A DNA stretch of 64,000 nt from positions 4,464,001 through 4,528,000 of the forward strand of contig JAMKCF010000019.1 of NCBI GenBank assembly GCA_023634235.1. Direction: 5' to 3'. Under the pieces are notes generated by a model. The model ran no database searches and was not told where the DNA came from. It saw nothing but the letters and a program-made list of their open reading frames with translations. A program made the position numbers and the translations under genes. The DNA is from Pisaster brevispinus. Lineage: Eukaryota > Echinodermata > Asteroidea > Forcipulatida > Asteriidae. Shown piece by piece: positions 33,636 to 46,093 of this stretch (position 1 is its first letter; every line of letters starts with the position of its first letter).

Positions 33636-35200
33636 TGTTGTTACGTAGACTGGATGGAGGTTGTTTACCTTCATTGTTTTGTTCAGATCAAGTCTGTGGT
33701 GTGATGTCACAGTGCTGTTTTGATTTATGACACTGATAAAAAATGTCTTTTTACATTATTAAACAACTGTTTTTGAGTTTTACTCAATTGTATGCAATCA
33801 CTGCGCACTTGTTTGCCCTTTTATAACAAAAAAACGATAATGTTAATTTTGTGCAAGTTGATCTTTAAAGGATTCAACGAATACCATAGAAAATGTTCAC
33901 TCTGACAAATTATTATTATTTTTTTTTACAGAGGTTTATTTTCTATAATGTTGCACATCACATCAATCATTGTTTCACCTCTTTTATTTTTTAAATTTTG
34001 TCTGACCTAACGTTTCCTCTGTTTGTTTGTGTGGGGTTGTTTAGACTTCAATTGCTGTCTATATTTATTTGAACAAAGGAAGCCATTGTCGGGCCTTTTA
34101 GGTTGCCTCTGTCACATCTTGCCGGCCTTTCACCTCAGTGGGCCCTGTTTCGAATCCTGGATAATTTGCTTCAAGGCGGTAACAGTCTTGGGATGTTTTG
34201 CAAAATCTTGCAGGGATGAGAAATTTCAGACTGAATTCAGACTTTCTTGACTGCCTAGTGAAAAAAAAGTAGCCATTATTTTTTTCAAGTGAAGAAAGTA
34301 TGCTCTTTGAGCTACTTTTCTAGTGCTAAACGCTACTTAAATTCTGCAACTCCGAGGGTTACCAACAACGGTTGAAATGCCACAACTCCTAAAATATGGA
34401 TCCTATTTTCAGACTTGTTATATTTTTTTCAGCAATGACTCTCACCCCTGCTTTGAAATCAAATTGAAGAAAGCATCAATAGAACTGGGGAAGTATACAA
34501 GCATTGAATGGGCTACCGTTTATTGATTCTCATGAGTTTTAAAGAAGTGCATTAATTCAGGCTGTGACGTCATCACTGAATTCTTTGCATTGCTGGTCAT
34601 TCATCAAGTCCAACGCTGCATAGAAAGATGAAACCAGTCAACACATAGAAAAAGGAGAAGCTGCTGTCCCTTATTCACAGTCATTTTTTCTTTAAATGTG
34701 GCTCATTCCCTCTTTGATTAATCACAGCTAGGGGGTAACCCGTTAAAAATCAAATGGTCGTCACCTGTTGAAGGTAAATCATAGCGCTTTTTTTGTGATA
34801 CTGTGGAAGAAGCTATTATATTGGATTGATGGTTTAACTTGGCGTGGGGCACTTGTCCTCTTATAATGCATTGCCATTCATGGCTTATTCTCAGAATTAA
34901 ACTGATCCAGGGTTTAACTTTCAAACTGTGCGTGTTTTCCGCTATTAAGGGTCCAATAGCGTGACATGTCGATCATCAGGAATCAAGAAATGTATGCAGC
35001 TACTAAAGTTGAATGAAAGTTTGCCCCTGACAACACACTGAATAGTTCGGGTACCAAAAACAGGCTTCGTGTACATTTGCAACCTGTCGTGTTGAGGAAA
35101 CTCAGGCAAGATATAATGAAGTCAGCTCACTCGTGCATGAGCTGAATCAGTGGATATCTAAGAATTAACGAGTTGGCCACGGATGAAGATCCATGTGTGT

Positions 35201-35500
35201 GTTGTGTCTAAGCGATCTAAGCAGAAGTTCTGGTGACTGAATCATCAGAGAGTGGTTTCGATTTCCAGTCATTACACTTGTGTTCATGGGCAAGGCACTT
35301 AACCATAACTGCTTCTCTTATCCCGGGTGTATAAATTGGAACCTGAGAGGGCTGAGACAGTATAATGTTGGATTAACCCTGTAGCGCTTATTTAAGCAGC
35401 TTAGGGGTTGTATGCTCTCCAGGGAGTTGAGGAAGCTAGAGGGATAAAAAAGTACTTGTAAGCCCGATGATGAACAGGGATAATAATCTTGTAAAGCATT
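35201..35500 (+). repeat. tRNA-headed SINE, relative of 638-1000
   Basis: GTTGTGTCTAAGCGATCTAA is a decayed A box, and the B-box region is GTGGTTTCGATTTCC. The body reads GGGCAAGGCACTTAACCATA, CCTGAGAGGGCTGAGACAG and TCTCCAGGGAGTTGAGG, like 750-900. A second piece (35508-35590) repeats GAGCAAGGCACTTAACCATA. Confidence 0.7.
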
Positions 35501-36604
35501 TTGATCTAGCTACTTGAGCAAGGCACTTAACCATACATGTAAATGCTTTGTAAAAAGTTGTGAAGGTAGTGCATTCTGCTCTACCAACCATGTGTGGGAG
35601 TTTGCTTTGTTATACCTCCATGCTGCAAAAAAGCGGCTATGCAAAACGGAGCTCCCACATATGACATCATGAGTGAAAAGCATCTGAAAAGCATCGGAGA
35701 AGGGTATTTAAAACAAAGGTTTTTTACACAATTCAAATTTGTTTAATCCCATTTGAACTAAATTTCCTTATTGACTAAAAACATTTTAACTGAAATTCAG
35801 CAAAGATCATTTGTTGCCGTTTTTGTTCAAGTAGGTCTTTAATGGGTAAAGGAAACAAAATCCGACACTTCAACTTGTCTTGATGTTGGAACGTTCTGGA
35901 GCCAGATTGGCACAATCGGTTCCCACCTGCACAGACATGATAGAGGATAGGGAGGTGTTGGTGGTTATCACTCATAATACATCATCTAATTACTGCTAAT
36001 TGATACACTCAATTAACCCACAACGGAATCTTCTGCGGGGGCCGTGCCATGACAAATTGAAACGGTGTTTTTATTTCCCGAGTACGTGTATACATTGAGG
36101 GAGATATTTGATAGGGAACCATTTGACTTCTGATCACGCACTCATCTGTGATTTATGTGTAATGGTAATGGAGTCGGTACTATCAGGTATGACCTGTGTT
36201 TATAGTTTCACTATAATGGGTTACAAATGGCTCTCGGCTAAACAATAACAGCAATGATTCAAACTGTATGGGAGATCTCAGGTTCAAGGGATGGTTTTCT
36301 TGCTTAAGTAATTAAGAGGAGTGAGGTAGTGTATGAAGCTTTCAAACAAGTATCGTTTGGGAGAAAGGTTTGCTCTGGGAAGAACCGGGGTTGAGTATGC
36401 TTGTTATGTAGTAGAGTGTCACTGTTTTGAACAGTGTGCTCTGCTCGTCTTCAGTAGAAAAATGCTTGTGTTTACTGTAGACATAATATGCAGTTCTTAT
36501 ATAGCGCTGTATCAGGCCCAACGATGTCTCAATGGGATCATTGTTTTTTCTACAAGGTTTGTGGAGCTACGTTTGAAAAGTAAGATCCGTTTATGGGCAT
36601 GGCA

Positions 36605-36715
36605 GCATGTCATGGTTTACAAGGTGCTGTTGCGCACTCTGCAGCCAACCATACCAGAAAACACCGGGGCAAACCCATTCTCTCAGCGACAAGTGTAACT
36701 GGGTACAGCATTATG
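36605..36715 (-). repeat. SINE tail, minus strand
   Basis: GGTTTACAAGGTGCTGTTGC, CACTCTGCAGCCAACCATAC, AACACCGGGGCAAACCC and TTCTCTCAGCGACAAGTGT form the reverse complement of the 3815-3895 tail region. Upstream, CTTATATAGCGCTGTATC (36499-36516) resembles other SINE 3' ends. Confidence 0.7.
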
Positions 36716-38429
36716 AACTAAAGGACCATGTACAGAATTCCAACTTAAAATAACTTTGTGTTTCAGTACCCCCCAAAATAGTCCCGCATGCTGAATGAGA
36801 AAAGTTAGCGTGAACCAATTTGCTGTGATATATCTTGCTACCCCCTTAGCATGTCTTGAAGGATTTCCACCTGAATGGCTGCTGCCTATTGGAGACATTG
36901 CATCTTCCTTGCCCTGCCACTCGTTCCATTCAGCCAATTTCCTCTAGATGCAACTACAACATGGTTTGAATCAAAGCAGGGTCCGACACAGTTAACTGCT
37001 GTGAAATCTAGTGGTTTCACAGGGAAAGACACAATATCCTGCCAATTTAAAGACATTAAAGGTAAAAAGAAATGTTTCAAACAGTGTGATACATCCAGCT
37101 CAGTGTGGTACTTACTGGTTCAGAGGGACACGCATGCTCACCATGCACACCACGTGAGATGGTTGACATTTGTTGGCAGCAGTACCAAGATTAACCTGAG
37201 AGGACTGAAAGATGTGGTCCGTCATGTACAGAAACTTGGTGTGGCACAGTGGATCGGGGCCAATTTTCTTGACGTTACTTAATTACCTTATAATTTTAGC
37301 CAGCAAGCACAGGTTTCTGTGGGCTGTAAGCACATAATTTTGTGGTTAACAGTGCAATGAAAATATATGGGCCTATTATAAGTAGGTCTAATGGCACTCC
37401 CGGCCTTGTCTTTCAACTCTGTGGGCCCTGGTTCCAATCTCGCCCTAAACTTCACAGTGTTTAGCAACACATGTCGATATGATTTTCAGTTTCTTTAAGT
37501 CCAGTTCATACTTCCTGCGAAGGCGAATGAGAAGTGAATTTTGCAATTTTTACGCAAGAAAATTCGCTTTGTTTGAAGCATTTGCAGGAAGTATGAACAG
37601 GGCTTTAGTCTTTCCTTAGCAGTCTAAAACTGACCCTACAGTTCCTTCTCTTCTTAATAATCCAATGGTCACTTTTTTGGGGTTCCTTGCTTTCATTACC
37701 AGTAAGATAATAAATAATATTGCAAATGACGTCACAATCTCAAACAGCGCCCTCACAGAGGACATTGGCTGAGAGTTGTACACAAGTTTTTGTTTTATTA
37801 CTTTGACACCAGCGACAGCGGCTTAGATGCAAGTGGTCTACACAAAATCCATGAATCCCAATTTATATACTTCACACCATAGTGAATGGGAAGCCAATTT
37901 GGCCGCTAGCCACAATCCCTCTGTGCTTTCTCCCCATTGTGACACAAGGAAATCTGCAACACTTTGCAATTTGTGTGAAGTACATAACAGTACATGTGTG
38001 TTCACGTGTGAACCAAGCTTAAAACTGTGCCACTTTTTCGTTTTCTCTGTAAGTCAGTTCAATAAAACTATCTGACCAGCTTAACAAACTGTTGAACTGT
38101 CTTTGATGGTTTGAAACCCAGGGCAGATTTACTTCAACTTGCTAGTGATGGAGGAATTTGCATCTTAAATGATTTTTTTATTAAACAACGACTTTGAATT
38201 TATTTATTTTTTTTTTCAAGGGAGTAAGTGCAAAAAACAGTGTTAGTTAAACTTAAGATCATACGTTGATAATGACAGAGAATTTATAATTTGTTTTCTA
38301 TCTGAAATCCTCCTTGTTATAAAGATGGTAATGGTTGTAAGCTTCCTGTAAAATGATGTCCTCTGAAATGCCCCACCCCCTCCCCCGTTGATTAGGAATC
38401 AACAAAAGTATGTCCAAAAAATGTCAATC

Positions 38430-38694
38430 TCTTTGGTGTCTGAAATTTCCATGGTGTCTGTTTGTGAATGCTGCAGCCAGGGATGCGGTTGGTACCTGCT
38501 GTCATAACATGGATGGATTTGGTGTTCTTCATGAGAACACTGTGATACCAGTATTTTGCTGTTCTCTCAATAAGTAGACACTGTATTCAGTTGAAACTTT
38601 CACAGGGGACTTTTATTTTATCATCTCGATAATGTTGTCTCTAAAACAGCATGACATTGACAGAAGCCAATCTATGACCCTACTTTTAAACAGG
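38430..38694 (+). mobile_element. TTAA-type MITE, right half only
   Basis: GAATGCTGCAGCCAGGGATG, TGGTACCTGCTGTCA, AACTTTCACAGGGGACTTTT and TATGACCCTACTTTTAAA match the right half of 27774-28212. Confidence 0.65.
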
Positions 38695-39004
38695 ATTTGA
38701 TCCTTTCCTTTCTATCTTTGAGTCCGCTCGACTTCATGCTGAGAGTTCATAATGTGATTTGCAAGATCTATGCATAAATATATGAAGTAGGGCTAGGTCA
38801 GCTCAGATCTGTCACCAAATAAATGTACTCCAAGATATTTTGTCACGCAAGACGTAGTATAATTGGGTTGGGAGCACTATGCACAAACGCCCTTGGCTCT
38901 GCCCAGACTTTGTGTCTCTTAAGCTTACCCTTGTAAAAAAAATGAGAGAATTTTTATTTTTATTTGTGTGCGAGTGTTTGCAGTTTGGTACACTATTAAA
39001 CCAA

Positions 39005-39115
39005 GCAAGTCTTGTGCATATTCAAACATTTTTGGGACCACTTTGGTCCCATGTGCATTGCTTTAATACATGAAGGAAACAAGCGCGAGCTCTTACTGAG
39101 CCTCGATCTTTGATT
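39005..39115. mobile_element. Foldback element copy, relative of 11216-11341
   Basis: GCAAGTCTTGTGCATATTCA with GACCACTTTGGTCCCATG, then TGCATTGCTTTAATACATGA and GAAACAAG, follow the same order as 11210-11290. The right end is diverged. Confidence 0.6.
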
Positions 39116-40860
39116 ATGCTCAAAACTTCTACAGTGTATTGAGATGCACCAAGCTGAGGCAAGAATTGGTGCGCCAAATTGATTATGATCAATTGTAAAC
39201 CCAATCTTTTTTAAATACTGTTTTGTTTTTGTTTTGTATGTTAGTTTTGTTGTTTTTTTTTTTTTTTTGGGGGGGTCATGTAATTAATAAATTGTGTATG
39301 ATAAGTTATCAAAACCAGGGTGTCCATCAGTGCTTCAACTTTTGAGGAGGCTCGATAAATTTTGGCTTCAAAGTTGGTCCTATTTGGCTTGGCAAATGGA
39401 GGGATGCTTTGTGAAAACCGCCATCGAGTCAGTGGGAGGGGGGTATTTTAGGGAGGTTGTTACTTTCTGGCGAAAATGAGGTCAAATTCCCAATGGCTGT
39501 ACTGCCAAAAATTGAAAAGATCTTGGTAGGATGAGATTGGAATTCCTCCAGTTTTGTCCCAACAAATGGTGGACTCCCGGGTAAAAATGTCACTGTGAAG
39601 TTACATGAAGGTCAATTGAAGTTTATTTTAGTGTGGTGCACCCATTGGTTCATAGTTGAGTTCTGACAGTAATCGCCAAGAAAAACAACCAATCCTACTG
39701 TAAAAGCAGGAAACTATTGATAAACCTGAGTTGATTTCTGTCAGTGAGTTGAAGACACCCCAGACCCTGACCATGGGGGGTCTGTGGAAGGTCTTCTCCC
39801 CCTCTGCCAAGTGTTCCTGTCTAGTCTAAGGGTAAAGCCCATAGGAAAACATGTTTGCTTAGAGACTACCGCTCTCTGGTAGATGATGGACATAAGAAGT
39901 GGCTGGATTTACTTGTCTGTAATCACAAGAAGAATTGAAAGAGCTGTATAAATGTACACAATGCACTTCCTTATCCACAGTATTAACTTCCTTTCCACAA
40001 ATATTCCACACTGTTCCAATTCTTTACATTTTCTTAGAAACTTCAGTGCCCCCTTTGTCAAAACAGCACTTCTTAGCATTGCCTTGTGCACCCAGATCAC
40101 TTGTTTATCGTTGAATACAAAGACAAATTAAATTTCCTGACACGGTTTAGGAAGCCTGATCATGTTCTTCAATTTTCAGGTACAAATCAAATCATCACGT
40201 TTTTGTTGCGCACGTCCAAAGTGGCAAAAAATATTGGAAAAGTATGTGCAACATGTATGTTGTATTATATGGTGAAAATTGTAACCAATCAAGATTAGAG
40301 AGTGCACCACGTGTGTCCGTTGGGATAAGGGGCTGTGAAGGTGTTTTTGGGGTTTATTTTTTCAAAAAAGGTCGCGCGACCAGTTTATTCCCAGCCAGTG
40401 TTTGTAATGTCTCAAGTCCAGTGTCTGATGTTATCACACTGATCAGTAAGGAAGTTAGCGTGGCGAAGCCAACATGGTGAGGCAGGTGTATTGCGGGGTC
40501 GGAGCACGCCCAGTTAACCGGGGGCACCTTTGACATTTAAAAGTGTCCCCCCGTCTTTGAATTTTCAAATCCCTTGGACATTCTCCCGTGTAACCCATTT
40601 CCCACGGTCCATGAGCTTGCAACTTTCTGGTGCTTTTTCTAAAATTAAATTGGCATCAGTACTCTCTCCCCCAACATTCCCCAAGTCAAGATACTCTTGG
40701 AATAGACTGGCTATTTTGTAAAGCGGACTAATTGGGCTATTTGAGTGATCATACTGGGTATACATGCACAGGGATCACAGGGGCTCTAGATAATAACAAT
40801 GATCATAGTATAAAATATATAAAATAACAAATAGCACTGTTTTGTTGCAAAAAAAAGAAC

Positions 40861-40965
40861 TAGCTGTTGCAAACTGCTTACCAAACAACGAACCTATGGT
40901 ATTTTATAAATGCAAAAAATAGTTAGTAACTCATGACTTTTTCGACCCTAGCAGAGTCTTTCCAT
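40861..40965 (-). repeat. CCTTCGAGAAAGACT repeat, minus strand
   Basis: TAGCTGTTGCAAACTGCTTA, CGAACCTATGGTAT and TTCGACCCTAGCAGAGTCTT: the 25089 family read in reverse. Confidence 0.7.
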
Positions 40966-40976
40966 CTTTTTTTAGA

Positions 40977-41100
40977 GATATTGACAAAATAGGGAGACCG
41001 TCAACATAGGGCAAGATAGCTCAGTTGGTGGAGCCCCGGCCTGTCAATCCAGAAGCCGTTGGTTCGAATCCCGAGTTCTATTCAATTTTCCTCTGTTCCA
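40977..41100 (+). repeat. tRNA-like SINE (TAGCTCAGTTGG A box)
   Basis: GATAGCTCAGTTGGTGGAGC is the A box and GGTTCGAATCC the B box. The pair at 42912 shares not only this head but also the upstream leader TGACAAAATAGGGAGAC, so the tRNA-like part starts inside the repeat unit and is not a free tRNA gene. The tail reads ATTCAATTTTCCTCTGTTCC. Confidence 0.75.
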
Positions 41101-42911
41101 AATTGTAATTAAGTTATAAGGATTATGAAGAGATTCTTGGATTGAAATATGTATTTTGTGCATCATTAACATTTGTAATACTTTTACATAATACATAAGT
41201 AAAGTGCTCCTTTCAAAGATGACCCATTCTTGGAAAAGAAACTGCTAAACATGTAGTACAGGGATGGGAAAGTAGACCAAACTACTATCATGCTTATCCC
41301 GGTCATGGGTTGTAATATTCTTAAATAGCTATATTCAAGGGCATCTATATTCAAAAAGGCTGCCATGAAACATGAAGTATTGCTCTACACTTAATGATAG
41401 GGAACTGATCACTAATGAATTTGTATGACACCTCTTCAAGGAAGCTGCTTCTTTTATCTGGGTGATCTTGGTATGCAAAACCAGTCATCAACTCTCATTT
41501 TACAGCTGGAAGGGGGCCTTCGTCTTTTGATTTTGTAAATGATCAGACTTAAAATTAACCGGTAACCGAGGGTGGAACCTCATATCTTGGTGTTTTTTTT
41601 TCAATGTACACAATGTTCAACCCAAAGTTGTATACCAACTCTCATTACAACTGGAAGGGGCCAGGCATTATTTCCATCCGGTTTAATTTTGTAAATGACC
41701 AGACTGCAAAGTTAAGCTGTACAGTGTAACTGAGAGAGGAAGTCATAACGTGGGGTGTTCCAGATGTACAATGTGGTCACACAACATTCAACCCAAAGTT
41801 AACTGCATGTGTGTTAATTTTGCCTTGCACCCTAGCATTGTTTGGAATGGGAGGTATATGATGGCTGCAAAGTGGTAGAGTTTCAAATGCAGGAGCAATT
41901 TTTAAATGCCTTGGCTGTCTTTGCTTCCAAGCCTCTAGTGCTGTTCTACGTCATATTTTACATTCAGTTTACTATGTACTTGAAAACGACAACAGAATTG
42001 TAACTTCCCTTTGAGACTGTAATGGTGAGCAAGTTTGGTGATATAAACAAGCTGAATTGGACAGGTTGACATGACAGTGCTCTATATGTCCTTTGAAGGG
42101 CTATTCAGTCAGTTAGTTGGATGAAAGTAAAGAAAGGGCGTTACAGTTCATGTCAGTAGGCACAAGATTCTTCCTGCTTTAGTATGATCTCCAATGTTGT
42201 TGCCCTCAGAAAAATTACTTCAATTATGTCCAAATAGCCTGAAAGTCTATTAAAGCCTATGTAGATGTAGGTCAATAAAACCCTCCTCTTTTTCCCCAAG
42301 AACCAAACATCATTCCTGTGTCAGAAGGTTAACTGGAGAAGAACTGTCCTACCCTACACCATTTTACTTGTACCTCTCACACCCAATCAAAGTGATGTAC
42401 ATTGTACACCCACCACTTACATGAACCAGCTTTCTAGTCCAACTTCCTCAGTGATCCCAAATAGGTGAGGAGACCCACACGCGCCTCTAGGTGTAGATTA
42501 CTGCGCATCGTTGAGGGCGTTTATCAATTGTTCCAAATTCGTGTGTGGTGTACGTGCAGCTTTCCACATGCAACATACACGCAATCGCCCTTAGCTGTAG
42601 ATCAGCTTCCTTAAACGCCACCATTTCCAGTTTTGAGATTTCTTAATTCTGTTGATCACCCATGCCGTCATAAAATTTAACATTTCTGGAACAGAACTGG
42701 AGCACCGTAATAGGCTCCGCATGTTGTTTTTCATCTTTTTCCCCCAGCATTTTTCACGGATATTACCCTCCTGGGGGTCCCAGGTCTGTGCTGCTAGCAT
42801 CAGAGTTGACCTACTTTCTTAAAAATAAGGCTGAAAAGAAGAACTTTTTCTTGTTAGTTTCTGGAAAATAACAGATATAACAGCTTTTTTCTTATAATTA
42901 TTACCAAAGAC

Positions 42912-43085
42912 AATGACAAAATAGGGAGACGGCCAACATCAGGGCTAGATTGCTCAGTTGGTTGAGTGCCAGCATGTTAATCCGGAGGTCATAGGTTCAA
43001 GTCTCTCTCTAGTCAATTTTTCTTCGTTCAGCCCCAATTCTTGAAAAAACCTATCCAGTCAAGTTTCCTGTGGGGTTTATTACAA
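42912..43085 (+). repeat. tRNA-like SINE, second copy with longer tail
   Basis: Leader ATGACAAAATAGGGAGACGG, A box GATTGCTCAGTTGGTTGAG, B box AGGTTCAAGTCTC, and tail GTCAATTTTTCTTCGTTCAG, CCCCAATTCTTG, CAAGTTTCCTGTGGGGTTTA. The same tail without a head is at 61020-61105. Confidence 0.75.
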
Positions 43086-44047
43086 CGATGAGACTCTGCC
43101 ACAGAATTGTTCACTTGTAGTTTCAGGTGCTCTTTTTACATCATTGTTTTTTATAATAGTTAATTCATCTCCATGTTGTAGTTTTCGATAAACACACCAT
43201 CCAAGCGACCTGTTAATAATGGTCGTGTAAAGAATTGCATTTTTAATGAAAATAAACATGCACTAGTAACAGGAAAATTATAATTGTTGTTTTGATGCGA
43301 ACGGATTAGTACTTTGTTTACCCTATTCTGATTCACTTTACATTTTGTGTTGTTTTGGTTGAGTAAAATAGTAATAATAATAATGTGTTTATTAAGATCT
43401 AGAGGATAGGAGTGAATTTAGACTCTTAAAAAATCCAAGGGGTTCATCATCCATAGAAATTAATAGTGTATGATTTGGATTGCATTTAATCATAAAAAGT
43501 ATTAAAAAGTCTCAAATTGAACTATCCAAATTTAAGGTCTTAAACAAAAAGCATTACAAAGTATGAAGTTCATTTTTTTTAGGGATGAAACATGTAATGA
43601 ATTTCCTATTAGCACAAAGAGAACCAAATAACCATGTGTGTAAAAAGTAACACAATATGAGCAGTTATAGCTGTTTCTCCCCTGCTTTATTCACTTATTT
43701 CTGGTCTTAAATTTTAAAGTGTAGCAGTAAAAGGGTCTTAAAAAGTCTTAAACTTGACTTTTAAGTGTGCAGATACCCTGTTAATATAAGTCATATTTCA
43801 TACTCATTATACACAACCTAATTTGGCAGCACTTTTATTTGCTTAATCTCACTGTCTGGGAAAGGGACTGAGATCGTGAGTGTCAGCTGCCTCAATTAAG
43901 CGCTGTATGTCTCACTGTACGTGCCCAAATGTTACTAGCATTCATTTATGTCAGTGTAATACTCGTTGACATCTGGCTCATTATGTGCTCTTTCAGTGCC
44001 CATTAAGTGACTCATTAGCGTGACACATACATTTACACAACTCTTAA

Positions 44048-44472
44048 AGGTATGGTCAAACATTGTTTTTTGTCAAAATATTAATGCTGATTCAGAATTA
44101 TGTAGAAGTCACATGTGAAAGTTTCAGCTGCACAGTTTCTACGTACTGAGAAAACGGCAACAAACTGTCACAATATTTTCACAAGAACGTCAAATACATC
44201 CATGTTTAGCGAAGTGACAGCGAGTACCAATCGCATCTCTGGCCACAGCATTCGCGAATGGACACCAACCCTCGGAAATCTGAGAAACGATTCAGGAATG
44301 AATCGTTTTCTTGGACTCAAATGTTTCGGGTGAACCATTACCCAAACCATATTACTTCGAAGAGCATCCTTTACCCAAATAGTTTAAACTATCAACAGCT
44401 GCAGTGCTTCTTGCTAAATAAGTTTTTATGGTCATTAAACTTTGGAGTATTTACCAGTCTGTGACACTACCT
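44048..44472 (-). mobile_element. TTAA-flanked MITE
   Basis: TTAA at 44044-44047 precedes AGGTATGGTCAAACA; GTGACACTACCT precedes TTAA at 44473-44476. The interior GTCACATGTGAAAGTTTCAG, ACACCAACCCTCGGAAATC and TCAACAGCTGCAGTGCTTC is the reverse complement of the 27774 and 47389 copies. TTAA target duplication suggests mobilisation by a piggyBac-type transposase; this is inference. Confidence 0.75.
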
Positions 44473-44476
44473 TTAA

Positions 44477-44714
44477 AGGGAGGGTATACTTTGGGTAGTT
44501 ACTCTAAAAGTTCATGACCATAAAAACTTGCTTGGTAAATAGAAATGTCTGCTGATTATTTTACCTGCGTGGACATAACCACACCAGATTTTCGGCGATA
44601 TCTCAAAAACTCTACTACCTTTTTGAATTCATCACAGGCTAGTCTTATTGTATCTTCATTTATATAGGATTAAAACAATCGAACGGTTCCAAGAACCAAA
44701 GGTATACTTTGATT
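44477..44714. mobile_element. Second TTAA-flanked element, abutting the first
   Basis: It begins AGGGAGGGTATACTTTGGG right after the TTAA at 44473-44476 and ends CCAAAGGTATACTTTGATT before TTAA at 44715-44718. The inner ends are inverted around GTATAC and TTTGG. The interior GTGGACATAACCACACCAGA relates it to 10012-10440. Confidence 0.6.
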
Positions 44715-45464
44715 TTAACCAACCATCTCTAGATCTATGCAAACTACAAGTATTTAACGAATGATTCCCTTTATAGGAGCAACTGATAAACAGGTGCGCC
44801 CAGGTGCGCCCAAGAGCTTCATGCCAAGTGCTTCATAAAGTCACGTTAATGCCGACATTTAGCAAAGCTGCATTAGATCACGACCCAAGTTTCATGCCTC
44901 GACATTGCTCTCGTGAGCGGCTCCCATTGGCCAAAACGGACCTGCGTTAATTTGAAAATCCGGTTACCGGCCAATCTCGCATGAGGTCACCAAGTGAATT
45001 GGCTACAAGCCAAACCTTAAGCTGGGCTTTAGTTTGGTGTACACTCCCTTGGGATTCCTGTGCATGAAGCTACCCTGGACCAACATGAAAATTCCAGTGT
45101 AGGACCTCGTCAGTAATCTTGAACAGTAGAAGTTGCGCATTAAAATGTAGGTTACAAAAGCAAAGTCTGCAAACCCAGTTTAAATTGTATAAAATGTACG
45201 TACATGTATGTCTGAAGGCTCATCTTACGGAATCTACATGTACATGGTGATTCCCAATTCTCAATTTTCAATAAACACACCATAGAACTGTCCAGTGAAA
45301 AATCCTTGAAATTATGATTTTGTTAGGAATCTTGTGTAAGTTTATACACTGTAGAATTATATACATGCTTTATAAGGCATATCAAAACAAGAACTGTGTC
45401 GTATCATCCTTCGGCTACAGAATAGGCTAAGTACAAGCTTCTTCCAATTACTGCAATCTTGAAA

Positions 45465-45625
45465 TGGCGGCTGTATCTGAGTTGACGGCTACGGCTTTAG
45501 CTGTGACTGTTGCTAATAGGACATCCTTATAAGGACATCCTATACTTCAAGGCATGATGACTTGGAGATTTAGCCGTAGCTGTAGCTGTAGCCATAGCCG
45601 TAGCCGTAGCCACCAGTTTGGATAC
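45465..45625. mobile_element. GTAGCC-rich foldback element
   Basis: The left arm has TTGACGGCTACGGCTTTAGC; the right arm has AGCCGTAGCTGTAGCTGTAG and CATAGCCGTAGCCGTAGCC, which form a (GTAGCY)n run. The centre is a short palindrome of TAGGACATCCTTATAAGGAC type. Relatives at 22520 and 56318. Confidence 0.7.
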
Positions 45626-45962
45626 GGCATAAGAACTTGTGTTTGTAAGCAATTTAGTCTGGTCACATTGACATCGTTGAATATCAACATGTACTACTTG
45701 AATGCAGGTACATGTCGAATGTATAAAGCAGGCTTGTGATTTGTCATGATTTTGTTCCTGGTTTCAGAAGTTTTCATTGACTTCCTTTATAGCCTTCAGA
45801 TTTTGTTTTGATGAAGGTGGAATTGCAATCACAGAGATGGAAGATCAAATCTGTAGATTTCTATTAGTGGTGATGTAAAGAGTCTATAAACATCTCAGAA
45901 TATAACATCCTATTTCTTCAGTGAGCTTCATCTCCGAAACCAAGAGACTATCGGCAAGATTG

Positions 45963-46093
45963 TCAGGCCTGGAATTTCATGTTGGATGGCATTGACATTT
46001 TCATTTTGCGAAGGGCACTTCCATTGGAAAATCTATGGGAAACTTTTGAAGGGGCACCAAGGCCATGGCCTCCATGTAATTCTAGGCCTGGAT
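45963..46093 (+). mobile_element. CAGGCCTGGAATT-family MITE
   Basis: TCAGGCCTGGAATTTCATG, TTTTCATTTTGCGAAGGGCA, CTTTTGAAGGGGCACCAAGG, CCATGGCCTCCATG and AATTCTAGGCCTGG. The shortest complete copy (131 bp), with both inverted ends clear. Confidence 0.8.

Larger units (their letters stand above)
30001..45000 (+). other. WDR27 last intron, middle part
   Basis: Contains SINE pieces (30300-30540 -, 35201-35500 +, 36605-36715 -, 40977-41100 +, 42912-43085 +), the longest G run (32990-33013), repeat copies (31385, 33510 -, 38430, 39005, 40861 -) and two abutting TTAA-type MITEs (44048-44714). 33060-33440 and 36000-36280 look like single-copy sequence with more CpG than their surroundings. The frames 36333-36698 and 36875-37282 are open for over 120 codons but match nothing I know. 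Confidence 0.6.

Noticed and set aside
36333..36698. 121-codon open frame on the + strand
   Set aside because: Its 3' third lies over a SINE tail in reverse orientation and its middle over a foldback core and a SINE-like end, so it is a patchwork of repeats.
36875..37282. 135-codon open frame on the + strand
   Set aside because: No recognised domain, ordinary base composition and no splice context. Treated as chance.
41009..41080. tRNA gene with intact A and B boxes
   Set aside because: The homologous copy at 42912 shares the upstream leader and downstream tail, so the unit is a SINE. The acceptor ends do not pair convincingly.
44044..44472. Protein-coding ORFs at 44115-44333 (+) and 44168-44350 (-)
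   Set aside because: They lie wholly inside a TTAA-type MITE whose other copies do not keep these frames.
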